Shown here in pieces: positions 43,507 through 53,189 of a stretch of DNA of 64,000 nucleotides (its first letter is position 1; each line of letters starts with the position of its first letter). Origin of the DNA: CALCCV01 sp964388665 (GTDB lineage Bacteria; Bdellovibrionota; Bdellovibrionia; Bdellovibrionales; Bdellovibrionaceae); NCBI GenBank assembly GCA_964388665.1, contig CAYMBJ010000009.1:11653-75652 (forward strand), written 5' to 3'. The translations under genes were made by a program, and so were the position numbers. The notes under the pieces were generated by a model. The model searched no databases, was not told the origin of the DNA, and saw only the letters and a program-made list of their open reading frames with translations.

Positions 43507-45129
43507 ATGCGAGTGGGTATCGCGCAGATCAACTCTGCGCTTGGCGATTTCGATGCCAATGCAAAAAAAATTCTAACTTTCACCAGACAGCTCAGTGGTA
43601 AAAAATGTGAATTGGTGATCTTTCCCGAATGCTGCCTCCTGGGCTATCATCCATTTGATCTTTTAGAGCGACCTGAATTTGTTGAGCAACAGCTTAAGGT
43701 ATTGAATAAGCTGGTGACCCAGTTGCCCGTCACCCTTGGGGTTTTAATTGGATTTGTTTCAAAAAACAGTTCTAAACTGGGCAAGCCCTATTATAATTCT
43801 GTAGCCCTCATCAGTAAGGGCAAAATTCAAAAGGTTTTCCACAAGCAACTTTTACCTACTGGAGATGTTTTTGATGAGGCTCGCTTTATCGAAGCAGGAG
43901 AACTTTCTAAAAACTTTTTTACTTTCAAAGGCAATAGGTTTTTTCTGAGCATTTGTGAAGACATTTGGGCCTGGCCCGATGCCAATGGTCGCTCGCAGTA
44001 CCGAGAAAATCCTATAAAAAAATTACCAAAAAAATCACTCGATCTAATCATTAACATGAGCGCTTCTCCCTTTTATCCAGGAAAAATGCAGACCCGCATG
44101 CACATGGTTACTCAGACTGCGAAACATTTGAAGGCGCCAATGATTTTTGTAAACATGATTGGCGCCCAAGATGAGCTCATCTTCGATGGTCAGAGCTTTG
44201 CAGTAAATCGCAATGGCGAAATGCTTTTCAGGAGTGCCGCTTTTAGCGAAGATGAAAATGTCCTGGATATTGCCGAGCTGAAGCCATGGACAACTCGCCC
44301 GCAGCTAGAGCCCTTGGCAGAATTGCATTCAGCCTTGGTTTTGGGAATTCGAGATTTTTGCCTCAAAACTGGCCTTAAAAAAGTTGTCTTGGGTCTCAGC
44401 GGTGGCATTGACTCAGCACTGGTCTTAGCCTTGGCAGCAGATGCTCTGGGACCGGCGAATGTTCTGGCCGTGCAACTTCCAAGTCAGTTCACTTCTGAAT
44501 TGAGCGAGTCCAGCGCACGCAAGATGGCAAAGATTCTATCAGTTGATCTAAAAGAAATTTCTATTCAAAGCGACTTTAATAATTTGTCCCAGCAGCTCGA
44601 GAGACTATTGAACCTAAAAGATCGATCGAGTGTCGCTTTTGAAAACATTCAAGCTCGACTGCGTGCCGTATATCTTATGGGACTGGCAAATTTGGAAAAC
44701 AGGCTCCTGCTTTCCACTAGTAACAAAGATGAACTTGCCTGCGGATATTCCACTCTTTATGGCGATATGTGTGGTGGTCTTGCCCCACTTGGTGATTTGA
44801 CCAAAGGGCAAATCTTTGCCTTAGCAAAATGGTACAATCGTGATGGTGAGGTCATCCCTAGTGAAATCATTGATCGGCCACCATCAGCGGAACTCAGAGA
44901 GACTCAAAAAGACCAAGACAGCCTCCCACCCTACGTAGAACTAGATAAAACCGTGATTCAAATGGTTGAACAATGCCGTTATGCCAAAAATTCCGCGGAC
45001 AAATGGCTGATCCAGCAATTGCACAAATCAGAATTCAAGAGGTGGCAAGCTCCTCCGGTTTTAAAAGTTTCGCTCCACAGCTTTGGGCGCGGACGCCGCT
45101 ATCCCATAGCCACAAAATCCCTTTTTTAA
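43507..45129 (+). CDS. nadE: Glutamine-dependent NAD+ synthetase
   Basis: This 540-residue protein joins an N-terminal nitrilase-type glutaminase with a C-terminal NAD synthetase. The glutaminase triad is E41 (FPECC), K113 (KQLLPTGD) and C150 (SICEDIW). The synthetase P-loop is SGGIDS (298-303), with STSNKDELACGYSTLYGD and later family motifs present. It converts NaAD to NAD+ using glutamine ammonia. With the NadD domain at 29516, two successive NAD synthesis steps lie in this window, though 13 kb apart. Confidence 0.97.
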   Translation: MRVGIAQINSALGDFDANAKKILTFTRQLSGKKCELVIFPECCLLGYHPFDLLERPEFVEQQLKVLNKLVTQLPVTLGVLIGFVSKNSSKLGKPYYNSVALISKGKIQKVFHKQLLPTGDVFDEARFIEAGELSKNFFTFKGNRFFLSICEDIWAWPDANGRSQYRENPIKKLPKKSLDLIINMSASPFYPGKMQTRMHMVTQTAKHLKAPMIFVNMIGAQDELIFDGQSFAVNRNGEMLFRSAAFSEDENVLDIAELKPWTTRPQLEPLAELHSALVLGIRDFCLKTGLKKVVLGLSGGIDSALVLALAADALGPANVLAVQLPSQFTSELSESSARKMAKILSVDLKEISIQSDFNNLSQQLERLLNLKDRSSVAFENIQARLRAVYLMGLANLENRLLLSTSNKDELACGYSTLYGDMCGGLAPLGDLTKGQIFALAKWYNRDGEVIPSEIIDRPPSAELRETQKDQDSLPPYVELDKTVIQMVEQCRYAKNSADKWLIQQLHKSEFKRWQAPPVLKVSLHSFGRGRRYPIATKSLF

Positions 45130-45135
45130 ACGAAA

Positions 45136-45753
45136 CTATAGATGAGCAAGTAGATCCAGTTGCTTGGGCTGCCTTTCAATTTGTGGCAATCTCAACTGTG
45201 GACGTCCCGTGAGAGCGATCAAATTCTCAATCTGCGGAGCAAGTCCATTGATTGAAATTTTCTTGATCATTTCTAAAAACAGCATTCCACAATAAGTGGC
45301 GTCTTCCTCTGCACGGTGAAACTGCGAAGATGGTATCTTGAGATGCTGAACCAGAGTCCCCAAGCGGTAGTTGGGCAGCCCCGGAAACACCTTTCTTGCG
45401 ATTGGCAAAGTGTCTAGCACGATTCCTCTTGGAGCAGGAGTTTCATGCTTGGTGATGTCAGCAGCAACAAACTGAGCATCAAAGGGCGCATTGTGTGCCA
45501 CTAGTGGGAGATCCTGGCAGAAATCTGCAAAGGGCTGTAAGATCGTATCAATGGTCGGCTTACCGCGAACCATATCACTGGTGATCCCATTCACAGCCGT
45601 CGCGCCCTCTGGGATGGGTCGCTTGGGATCCACCAAAGTCGAAAATGTTGCCTCGACCTTTCCGTTGACAAACTTTACCGCGCCAATTTCTACAATTAAA
45701 TCCACTCCACAAACAGTGCCGGTGGTCTCTAGGTCAAATGCTATAAATTCCAT
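45136..45753 (-). CDS. DnaQ-type DEDDh 3'-5' exonuclease
   Basis: This 205-residue protein has the exonuclease motifs FDLETTG (Exo I), AHNAPFDAQFV (Exo II) and HRAEEDATYCG (Exo III with the DEDDh His). This is the PolC/DnaQ epsilon-like group. It may be a free-standing proofreading or repair nuclease; the C-terminal 40 residues do not fit a polymerase alpha-binding region I can recognise. It is convergent with nadE, 6 bases away, and diverges from the ferredoxin. Confidence 0.9.
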   Translation of the reverse strand: MEFIAFDLETTGTVCGVDLIVEIGAVKFVNGKVEATFSTLVDPKRPIPEGATAVNGITSDMVRGKPTIDTILQPFADFCQDLPLVAHNAPFDAQFVAADITKHETPAPRGIVLDTLPIARKVFPGLPNYRLGTLVQHLKIPSSQFHRAEEDATYCGMLFLEMIKKISINGLAPQIENLIALTGRPQLRLPQIERQPKQLDLLAHL

Positions 45754-45812
45754 ATCCAGATAGCCTATAAAAAAAACTATCCAGATTCAATTTTCTTCAG
45801 CACATTAGGAGT

Positions 45813-46106
45813 ATGCGTAACGAAGAAAAAGTTTGGCTGAATCCCGACGGCACATACACGGCACTTGCCACCGAAGGAGCTTCCCTTCTCGACACCATCA
45901 TTGACGCAAATATTTCTATTGACCACTCCTGTGGAGGCAACGCTTCGTGTGGAACCTGCCGAGTGGTCATTGTTGAGGGAGCTGATCAGCTTCCTCCCCG
46001 AAATGATTTGGAAGCCGATTTTATAGAAAATCGCGGCTGGTCTGATAATGAGAGACTAGCTTGCCAACTGATCATTAGAAACGGCTCAGTGAAGTTTCGC
46101 ATTTAG
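45813..46106 (+). CDS. 2Fe-2S ferredoxin, 97 aa
   Basis: This small protein has the plant-type/Isc-type cluster pattern CGGNASCGTC with C40, C46 and C49, and a fourth Cys at 84 in ERLACQLI. That spacing (CX5CX2CX~34C) resembles adrenodoxin-type ferredoxins of the ISC or oxidoreductase class. It transfers electrons to unknown partners. It ends 8 bases before the convergent PHP-like gene. Confidence 0.93.
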   Translation: MRNEEKVWLNPDGTYTALATEGASLLDTIIDANISIDHSCGGNASCGTCRVVIVEGADQLPPRNDLEADFIENRGWSDNERLACQLIIRNGSVKFRI

Positions 46107-46113
46107 GGCTCAT

Positions 46114-47316
46114 CTATAGCACTTGAAAAATATTCGTGTATATCCAGGGCACCCACCTCTTTGCATCTGGCAAAGGAAATAGCGGGCTCACTCGAACCAT
46201 CACCCGATAGGATCCTGGCATATCTAGTGAAAATTCGGTCTCCAACTCATTCGAAGTTTTATACCGCTGACCATCACGAAACAGCACAACTTCAAAAAAA
46301 TCAGAAATCGCCCCAGGTAGCTTTACATATATCCGTTGATTGCTTCCGACAGGAATTTGCGCTCCGATTGGAAAAATTCCATTTTCTGATTTGATAAAGC
46401 ATTCAAAGCCCGTGGCATCAGCCAAAATATCAAAAGCCAAAAATGAATTTCCTTGTTTCAGCGCGTGGACCAGTTTTTCTCTATCTGTACGCAAATTTCC
46501 AGTCAGCTCTGAAACCAGCTGGACATGGGTTGAGGCGATCTCAAATGTCTTTTGGTAACTAGGAAAGCGTATGGGGTAGGAGCTGAGTGGTATGGCTCTC
46601 GCAGAGGCCTCTGCTCCTGCATAGCCAACAATTTTTCGGGTATGTGAAAGCTGATCCATCCATTTTAGTTCCTCTTCTGGCTCAGTAATCAAACGTAGAA
46701 ATGCGTAACGCGGATTAAAAGGATAAAGCAGCAAACTCCAAATGACCGACAACTTGGACTGATCCCAAGCTTTCATGGCCATGGATTTTACATTTACAAT
46801 CTCCAAGCCATCCAAGCCCACCGGAAAGTTTCCCTGCCACTGAAAGCCGAGATAAAAAGGTGAGGCCAAGTACATCAACGAGTCTTGAAAAAACTCAGGT
46901 CTTTGCTCGATGAGATTGGCAATAAACACTTGGGCTTCACCCATACTCGCAATTTCAGATGATTTGTTTGCAGAAAGGTAAATCAGCCGCGAGTCCAGGT
47001 AGCTGTACTTGGCGCCAAACAGCGACACAAAGCCCTGAGTATTTTGATCAATGCCTTTTTCGGGAAAAACATTGAGATCTGTAAAAATTAGGAAATCCAA
47101 ACTCGCCTTACGAGCAGCTTCAATAATTTGGTTGATGGCACTGCTCCCCAAAGACTTGTTCGAGTGAACATTAGCAATGCCGCGGTAGTAGTAAAAGTGA
47201 GATGAGGACTGAGGTCCCTGAGCTTTTTTAAAGATTTGCGTGTCGTATGTTGATACGTAAAACCCATAAAACAAATAGAGCAGCAAAAATGCAGAGAGAA
47301 AATTTATTAACTTCAT
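46114..47316 (-). CDS. Membrane-anchored PHP-like protein with incomplete metal site
   Basis: One N-terminal membrane helix (INFLSAFLLLYLFYGFYV) is followed by a PHP-type start YRGIANVHSNKSLGSSAINQIIEAARKASLDFLIFTDLN. In active PHP enzymes the first motif is HxH and the second TDH; here they read NVH and TDLN, so key metal ligands are missing. The C-terminal region is beta-rich, ending in a domain that may bind carbohydrate or protein. It shares an ATGA overlap with the upstream glycosyltransferase gene, suggesting a joint role in surface glycan processing. Function is inference. Confidence 0.72.
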   Translation of the reverse strand: MKLINFLSAFLLLYLFYGFYVSTYDTQIFKKAQGPQSSSHFYYYRGIANVHSNKSLGSSAINQIIEAARKASLDFLIFTDLNVFPEKGIDQNTQGFVSLFGAKYSYLDSRLIYLSANKSSEIASMGEAQVFIANLIEQRPEFFQDSLMYLASPFYLGFQWQGNFPVGLDGLEIVNVKSMAMKAWDQSKLSVIWSLLLYPFNPRYAFLRLITEPEEELKWMDQLSHTRKIVGYAGAEASARAIPLSSYPIRFPSYQKTFEIASTHVQLVSELTGNLRTDREKLVHALKQGNSFLAFDILADATGFECFIKSENGIFPIGAQIPVGSNQRIYVKLPGAISDFFEVVLFRDGQRYKTSNELETEFSLDMPGSYRVMVRVSPLFPLPDAKRWVPWIYTNIFQVL

Positions 47317-48713
47317 TTAAGCTCTATCCTGTACAATTCAAATCGTTCCTTTTGGAATTTTTTTATCAATTGAATCTGAGCCGTCTGCTCTTCTAGCCAC
47401 GACGGCCAGGCATCCTCTTCATTACGCACAAAAAAGAAAACGCGAGTCTGTGGCTGAGATTCAGGCAAAAAATCAAAGAAATCAAGGCGCCTACTGCCCT
47501 TTAATTTATAAGCGGGCGTCTGTGTCTTGTACCAAAAAAATGCAGCCAATTGATAGTTACTTAGATAGAGAGGGCGGTAAGCCCTGGTCTGATCTACCAA
47601 TTGGCTAAATTCATTGGTCTCGTAAACCTTATGAGGAATCAACTGGTACTGACCAACAGCATAGAGTCCCGCAATATAGAACTGTGGCACAACCCAAAAT
47701 GCCAAATTCCATTTGAGTCCAGAGCTCATCGACTGCACTTTGCCTGAGACCAGGGTCAGAATCCAGGCAGGGACAAAGGCAACGATGATCCAGTTGGCTT
47801 CAACAAATGATTTGGTCGACGAATAGAAAAATACTCCCAGTGGTATCAGCACAGAAAGCCAAAGCATTAGATTGACAGCTGCAATTTTGGGATGATTTTC
47901 CATTTTACCAATGGCTTTGATTCTGTAGGGAAATTTGAAAATAAAATAGGGTCCCACCAATGTGAACACAACCAAAAGGTAGGTGGAGATCGAATCAAAA
48001 GACCAATTTTGCGACGAAAAGCCATGGCTCAATTGAAATTTAAACGAAACAAACTCATTTTTGTAATTCCAGAATAAAGTGGGCGCTGCCCCCAAAAGCA
48101 GCCCCAGTACTAGCATGGGAATCTCAGACCACTTGGCGCGAATACCAGAAAAGCGAAATATCCATGTCAATCCTAGCGGCAGGCCAAATAGCAGTGCTGT
48201 GTATTTTGAAGAGAAGCCCAGTCCTAACCCGACTCCAATAAAAAATGTCAGCCAATGTTTGTCTGTTTGTATTCGTAAAACTGCTAGTAGCAGGGTCAAA
48301 GAATAAAAAAACTGCAGAGGCAAATCGGGTGTGGAAACAATTCCACCTAGGCCCGTGAGAGGATTGGCTAAAAAAATAAGTGCGAGAATCATCACACTCT
48401 TTTCGTTGCGCAAAACTCGCCAAGCTATCAACCAGGTAATTACAAATTGCAGCTGTGACCAAATGACCGCAGCTAAGCGCGGCACCCACAAATCTGGAAT
48501 AATCTTGGCCAAGAGCCACTGTAGCCAAGAAATCATACCGGGATGATCAAAATATCCCATTTGTGGAAATTTTGACCAAACCCAATAGTAGGCCTCATCC
48601 GGGCTCAAAGGAAAACACACTACGGCGCAGACTCGCAATGCCAAGGCAAGGGCAAAAAAAAGTGCAAATTTTTGTGTAAAGCCATGGGACGAAAGCTTGA
48701 GCCCATTTGCCAT
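47313..48713 (-). CDS. GT-C family glycosyltransferase (PMT_2/ArnT-like), polytopic
   Basis: This 466-residue membrane protein has about ten hydrophobic helices. The first periplasmic loop has the conserved LSPDEAYYWVWSKFPQMGYFDHPGM, with the DE motif and DHP of polyprenyl-phosphate-dependent GT-C enzymes such as ArnT and PMT. It should move a sugar from a lipid carrier to an acceptor in the periplasm. The C-terminal domain is about 100 residues and soluble. Its acceptor is unknown. It is coupled to the downstream PHP-like gene by an ATGA overlap. Confidence 0.9.
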   Translation of the reverse strand: MANGLKLSSHGFTQKFALFFALALALRVCAVVCFPLSPDEAYYWVWSKFPQMGYFDHPGMISWLQWLLAKIIPDLWVPRLAAVIWSQLQFVITWLIAWRVLRNEKSVMILALIFLANPLTGLGGIVSTPDLPLQFFYSLTLLLAVLRIQTDKHWLTFFIGVGLGLGFSSKYTALLFGLPLGLTWIFRFSGIRAKWSEIPMLVLGLLLGAAPTLFWNYKNEFVSFKFQLSHGFSSQNWSFDSISTYLLVVFTLVGPYFIFKFPYRIKAIGKMENHPKIAAVNLMLWLSVLIPLGVFFYSSTKSFVEANWIIVAFVPAWILTLVSGKVQSMSSGLKWNLAFWVVPQFYIAGLYAVGQYQLIPHKVYETNEFSQLVDQTRAYRPLYLSNYQLAAFFWYKTQTPAYKLKGSRRLDFFDFLPESQPQTRVFFFVRNEEDAWPSWLEEQTAQIQLIKKFQKERFELYRIELK

Positions 48714-48771
48714 TCAAATACCTTCAGTAGAACTCAGTTATAGATAGAAGCCCTAATAAGATTCTGCAAAT

Positions 48772-49911
48772 CTAATAATTGAGCGTCTTGGCTTTGCCAA
48801 TTTCGCCGGGGATGCCAATGTCTTTTCCGTTCAATATTAGATTAACGGCACCGCCATTGGACACAGTCAATTTTAGACCAGCATTGCTCTTAAAAGTATG
48901 GACCTGATCAGCTCCCAATTTTATCTTTTGCGGCTGTCCACGACCATCCAAATATTCAAGTTCAACGGCATCTAGGGCCTCCACAATCAGTTCAAGATTT
49001 TGGCCGCGAACCGGTGGTGGGGGCGTAGCCGTATTAGAATTTGTAGCATTGACCTTTGGTTTTTCAACATTTGCCGTTTCTAGTTTTGGCGCCGGTTCTG
49101 CCTTTGGTGTTTCCTTCTTTGGAACTGCGACCTTTGCCGGCTCCACTTTTGCCGTTTCGATCTTTGCCGGTTCCACTTTTGCTGGCTCGGGCTTAGGTAC
49201 CGATGGCTTGACATCCACAGATTCAGAATGAGTCGCATTCTGTGCTGTCACAGGAGGGTGATCCGCCATTCCCGGAGGATGAGTGGCTGAAGTGTTTACA
49301 GCAGCCGTCTCCGAACTGGTCTCTTCTTTTCGTGCACCTTCGTCTGCTCGGAGCGCTCCAGAGTCCACTGATTTCTCTTCTACCGAAGCGACTCCGACCT
49401 GATCCACTCCAAGGTTGGGGGATACAGGCGTGGGTGTTTCTTTTGAAACCGTTTGCAGGCTCTCGATCGAAGGAGTTTCAGCTTCTTTTTGGTATTTATC
49501 GATAATTTTTTTAGAGATGATGATGCCAATCGCCAAAATCAGACCTATTCCGACCAGTGCAACAGTTTTTAAATTGGCCGGATCCCGCGACGACTCACGC
49601 TGCAAAATTGCCGAAGGCTTTTCAGACGGGTCCAGAGGACCAAATTCCACTTTTGGCCGCGTCGAACCAAATTCTTCATAAAAGCTAGCAAGAATTTCAT
49701 TTACATCCAACTTCAAATAGCTTGCGTAGCTCTGGATAAAGCCGCGAAGAAAAGTTTTTGCGGGGAAGTTCTTCTCATTCCCTTCTTCAATCGCCTTGAG
49801 TGTTTTTGTGCTGATCTTGAGCGCCAGTGCGACTTCTTGTAAAGACAGGCCTTTTTCCTCACGAGCATTTTTTAGTTTTTCGCCTACTATTTTTTTTTCA
49901 TCGGAACTCAT
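48772..49911 (-). CDS. RodZ-like helix-turn-helix membrane protein
   Basis: An N-terminal HTH_25 domain (GEKLKNAREEKGLSLQEVALALKIS, about residues 10-70) with FLRGFIQSYASYLKLD is followed by a membrane helix (115-134). A long periplasmic Pro/Lys/Glu-rich linker contains a degenerate KVEPAK repeat (about 235-275). The final DUF4115 domain (LELIVEALDAVELEYLDGRGQ) ends at 379. RodZ links MreB to the cell wall machinery and sets rod shape. It overlaps the upstream TPR lipoprotein gene by 4 bases (ATGA). Confidence 0.9.
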   Translation of the reverse strand: MSSDEKKIVGEKLKNAREEKGLSLQEVALALKISTKTLKAIEEGNEKNFPAKTFLRGFIQSYASYLKLDVNEILASFYEEFGSTRPKVEFGPLDPSEKPSAILQRESSRDPANLKTVALVGIGLILAIGIIISKKIIDKYQKEAETPSIESLQTVSKETPTPVSPNLGVDQVGVASVEEKSVDSGALRADEGARKEETSSETAAVNTSATHPPGMADHPPVTAQNATHSESVDVKPSVPKPEPAKVEPAKIETAKVEPAKVAVPKKETPKAEPAPKLETANVEKPKVNATNSNTATPPPPVRGQNLELIVEALDAVELEYLDGRGQPQKIKLGADQVHTFKSNAGLKLTVSNGGAVNLILNGKDIGIPGEIGKAKTLNY

Positions 49912-50693
49912 TTATATTCCTTTTTTATCAGATCTGCCATGGCACGACTTTTTTCGCGAAACTGCCCTTCAGGGTAGAGCTTTAATAGCTCTTCGAATTT
50001 TTCAATTGCTAATTTCTTTTGACCCATGCGATAGCGGGAAATGGCAGCATAATACTGTGCCTCGTCTCTTTGAATTTTAACACAGATTCCAGTGGCTCTA
50101 TCCAAAGCATCGGTGGCCTCCTGAAAACTTTTAAGCTCAAACAATGACCTGCCATAATAGGTTGCCGTGTAGCAGTTGCCTCGATCCATCTGCAAACTCT
50201 TGTAAAAGCTCTCACGAGCCAGTCCGTACCTTTTATTTTCGAAATGCAAAAGCCCCTGAGTAAAGTGTACTTTTTGTGGCATGGGATAAATCAAATCTGC
50301 AAAAACCTGATTGAGCAATTCCTGTGCCTGGCCAAATTTCTTTTGGCTAACCAACACCCTTGCCAAATTGACTTTCGCATCAGAATTATTTGGGGTTAAG
50401 CCGATGGCCATACGCAGATGTTTTTCTGCCAACTCGAACTGCTTCAGCATAAAGTAGGTAAGACCTAAATTGTTATGCAACTCGGAGTTGGACTCGTCGA
50501 GCTTCTCAGCTCGCAAATACTCAGCCAAAGCCTGATGATAGATGCCTCTTTCGTATAGGGCACTTCCCATTTGCGAATGAAGAGCGGCCTTTTCTTGACG
50601 CTCTTCCTGTGCAGAGGTGCATCCTATAAGGGAAAATATAAAAATGACGATTGCCAGTGACTTCACCCATCCAGTAAATCCTGAAAGACCCAT
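49908..50693 (-). CDS. TPR-repeat lipoprotein, PilF/PilW-like
   Basis: The signal ends LIGCTS, a canonical lipobox. About six TPR helix pairs follow (ALAEYLRAEKLDESNSELHNNLGLTYFMLKQF...). The arrangement resembles PilF/PilW, which helps assemble the PilQ secretin at the outer membrane, but general TPR lipoproteins look alike. It is translationally coupled to the RodZ-like gene downstream, and sits 12 bases after the RNA methyltransferase gene. PilF next to a RodZ-like HTH protein is a frequent neighbourhood in Proteobacteria. Confidence 0.82.
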   Translation of the reverse strand: MGLSGFTGWVKSLAIVIFIFSLIGCTSAQEERQEKAALHSQMGSALYERGIYHQALAEYLRAEKLDESNSELHNNLGLTYFMLKQFELAEKHLRMAIGLTPNNSDAKVNLARVLVSQKKFGQAQELLNQVFADLIYPMPQKVHFTQGLLHFENKRYGLARESFYKSLQMDRGNCYTATYYGRSLFELKSFQEATDALDRATGICVKIQRDEAQYYAAISRYRMGQKKLAIEKFEELLKLYPEGQFREKSRAMADLIKKEYK

Positions 50694-50705
50694 CGAGTCA
50701 ATGGG

Positions 50706-51866
50706 TCAATGTTCCCAAACAATGCTGGCCATGACCTCGAAATGAGGAGTTTGCGGAAACATTTCGTAGATAAAAATCTGACTGACCTTAAAGCGACCTC
50801 CCGGCTGAGGTCGGCAGATGATTTTGAGATCGCGCAAAAACGTCATAAAATTGCAGCTAATGTAAATCAGCCTCATGGGCTGGGAAATCGCTAAAACTTC
50901 ACTAACTTCAGGCTCCAATCCGCCCCGTGGCGGATCCACCACAACGAGACTGCCTTCATCTATTCCCACTGACGTCACAAAATTCTTGATTCCACTCGCA
51001 TAAAAATTGACCCGAGCATGAAATTTGCGTCGAAGGGCCTCCTGCTGCGCCTTTTTGATCAAAATCGGACTGCCATCGACACCAATAATTTTGCCTTTAA
51101 AGTTTTCTGCCAACTGAAAAGTGAAATTACCGCTGCCACAATAAAAATCAAAGACCCGCGAAACTCCATCCGTTTCGAGCACACTCAAAAGATCGCTTTG
51201 AATTTGCTGATTCTGTTCAGCATTGACTTGAGCGAACACCCCTTCAAAATTATCCGCAAACTCAGTGCGCAGCTGCGCCTCGCCCGAGTCATTCAAAATG
51301 ATCTCGTGCTTGCCCAACTTCGAACTCTCCTCCCAAAGGCTGGACCAGCGTTTGCGAATGGCTTCATCAGCAATGTGGCAATCTACAACATCAATCAATT
51401 CGTGGCTGTGGTGAGCGCGATAGGCCCAACCCGACTCGGTTCTGACAGGTTGAACACGATTGCGATACGAATAGGATTTGGGAGACTTGCGCAGTGAAAT
51501 ATTGGGAGTCGAGCCAACCCACACAGACGGCTCGAACTTGGCGGAAAAATTTGTCGTGAAAAAATTGAGCTTTTCTTGCAACTGCCGTGCGGCATCAAGG
51601 TGCTGCCATTGGCAACCACCACATCTGGTGAACACAGAGCAGGGCGCCGGTCGACGGTCAGCGGAAGGCTCCAAAATTTTCAGGAGGCGCGCCTCACCAA
51701 AGTCCTTTTTTTGGAGAGTGATCTCCACTTCGACCAGTTCTCCAGGAATAACAAAAGGTACAAAAAGCACAAAGCCTTCGTGGCGGCATACACCGCGCCC
51801 CAAAGGCTCTAATGACTCAACTTTAACTATTGCTTTTTTGCCAAGTAGATCTGATTTGTTGCTCAA
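50706..51866 (-). CDS. RNA 5-methyluridine methyltransferase, RlmD/RumA family
   Basis: This 386-residue protein has an N-terminal TRAM domain, then the 4Fe-4S ligands C76, C82, C85 (CSVFTRCGGC) and C163. The SAM-binding FDFYCGSGNFTFQLA and DPPRGGLEPEV motifs follow, and the catalytic Cys is in YISCNFMTFLRDL, where Phe replaces the usual Pro. It should methylate U in 23S rRNA at a site such as 1939 or 747. The exact target cannot be read from sequence. Confidence 0.92.
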   Translation of the reverse strand: MSNKSDLLGKKAIVKVESLEPLGRGVCRHEGFVLFVPFVIPGELVEVEITLQKKDFGEARLLKILEPSADRRPAPCSVFTRCGGCQWQHLDAARQLQEKLNFFTTNFSAKFEPSVWVGSTPNISLRKSPKSYSYRNRVQPVRTESGWAYRAHHSHELIDVVDCHIADEAIRKRWSSLWEESSKLGKHEIILNDSGEAQLRTEFADNFEGVFAQVNAEQNQQIQSDLLSVLETDGVSRVFDFYCGSGNFTFQLAENFKGKIIGVDGSPILIKKAQQEALRRKFHARVNFYASGIKNFVTSVGIDEGSLVVVDPPRGGLEPEVSEVLAISQPMRLIYISCNFMTFLRDLKIICRPQPGGRFKVSQIFIYEMFPQTPHFEVMASIVWEH

Positions 51867-51874
51867 AATTTCTC

Positions 51875-52300
51875 TTAAGCGTTGCAGATCTCATTTTTAT
51901 CAAAGAACAGCGCGATCTCTCGCGCCGCCGAAGTGGCGCTGTCGGAACCATGCACAGCATTTTCACCTACACTGTCGCCATGCTTGGCGCGAATTGTCCC
52001 AGGATTTGCCTTTTTTGGATCCGTCGCACCCATGATATCCCGGTTCTTTAGCACTGCATTTTCGCCGCTCAAAACCATCAACATCACAGGACCCGATGTC
52101 ATAAAGCTAACGAGCTCACCAAAGAAAGGACGCTCCTTGTGTTCAGCATAAAACTCCTCGCACTTGGCTTTGCTCAGAATTGTCAATTTGGCTGCGGCAA
52201 TTTTTAAGCCCTGAGTTTCAAAAATAGAAATGATATCACCGATTACGCCCTTTTTTATTGCATTGGGCTTGATTATTGAAAAAGTCTGTTCTTTAGCCAT
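51875..52300 (-). CDS. ndk: Nucleoside diphosphate kinase
   Basis: This 141-residue protein starts QTFSIIKPNAIKKG and carries the phospho-acceptor H117 in NAVHGSDS. FFGELVSFMTSGPV and NPGTIRAKHGDS are also present. It balances NTP pools. It is 13 bases after sucD on the same strand, forming an mdh-sucC-sucD-ndk set, and 8 bases before the methyltransferase gene. Linkage of ndk to succinyl-CoA synthetase is seen in other bacteria. Confidence 0.98.
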   Translation of the reverse strand: MAKEQTFSIIKPNAIKKGVIGDIISIFETQGLKIAAAKLTILSKAKCEEFYAEHKERPFFGELVSFMTSGPVMLMVLSGENAVLKNRDIMGATDPKKANPGTIRAKHGDSVGENAVHGSDSATSAAREIALFFDKNEICNA

Positions 52301-52313
52301 CGTCTTTGTCTCC

Positions 52314-53183
52314 TTACTTTAGCATTGATTTTAAAATTTTACCCATATCTGCCGGGCTTCGCGAGATTTTGCAACCTGCATCTTCCAAGGCGGCAAATTT
52401 TGCTTCCGCTGTTCCCTTGCCACCGCTGATAATGGCACCAGCGTGACCCATGCGCTTGCCCGCTGGTGCTGAGGCTCCCGCAATAAAGGCCGTTATCGGT
52501 TTTTTAAACTCCCTCTTGATGTACTCAGCCGCTTCTTCCTCGGCGGAGCCGCCGATTTCACCGATCATGATCACGGCCTCAGTGTTTGGGTCTTTGTTAA
52601 ACATCTGCAAGACATCAATAAAGTTGGTGCCATTGACAGGGTCACCGCCGATGCCTACGCAAGTTGATTGGCCCAAGCCAATTGAGCTCAACTGCCATAC
52701 AGCTTCATAGGTCAGAGTTCCAGATCGCGACAGCACGCCGATCTTTCCGGGTTTGTGTATATGCCCCGGCATGATGCCAATTTTGCATTCTCCGGGAGTG
52801 ATCACTCCTGGGCAGTTTGGCCCAACTAGACGGGTGCGTCGACCCTCCATAAAGCGCTTCACTTTGACCATGTCTAAAACTGGAATCCCTTCGGTGATAC
52901 AAATCACCAAATCGAGATCCGCATCCACCGCCTCCAGAATCGAATCTGCTGCAAAAGCCGGTGGCACAAAAACCATTGAGACTGTGCAACCTGTTTTTTC
53001 TTTGGCTTCGTAGACAGTATTAAAAACGGGGAGATTGAGATGTTGTGTCCCACCTTTTCCTGGGGTCACACCGCCAACCATTTTGGTACCATAGGCAATG
53101 CACTGCTCTGAATGAAAACTGCCTTGTGAGCCCGTGATACCCTGACAAATCACTCGAGAATCTTTATTGATTAAAATAGACAT
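52314..53183 (-). CDS. sucD: Succinyl-CoA synthetase alpha subunit
   Basis: This 289-residue subunit has the CoA-binding SRVICQGITGSQGSFHSEQ start and the GGVTPGKGG motif. The phospho-His loop is around GRMGHAGAIISGGKGTAEAK. It forms a heterodimer with SucC and makes succinate and ATP or GTP. The start lies 6 bases after the sucC stop. It is short and complete for the family. Confidence 0.98.
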   Translation of the reverse strand: MSILINKDSRVICQGITGSQGSFHSEQCIAYGTKMVGGVTPGKGGTQHLNLPVFNTVYEAKEKTGCTVSMVFVPPAFAADSILEAVDADLDLVICITEGIPVLDMVKVKRFMEGRRTRLVGPNCPGVITPGECKIGIMPGHIHKPGKIGVLSRSGTLTYEAVWQLSSIGLGQSTCVGIGGDPVNGTNFIDVLQMFNKDPNTEAVIMIGEIGGSAEEEAAEYIKREFKKPITAFIAGASAPAGKRMGHAGAIISGGKGTAEAKFAALEDAGCKISRSPADMGKILKSMLK

Positions 53184-53189
53184 TGCGCT

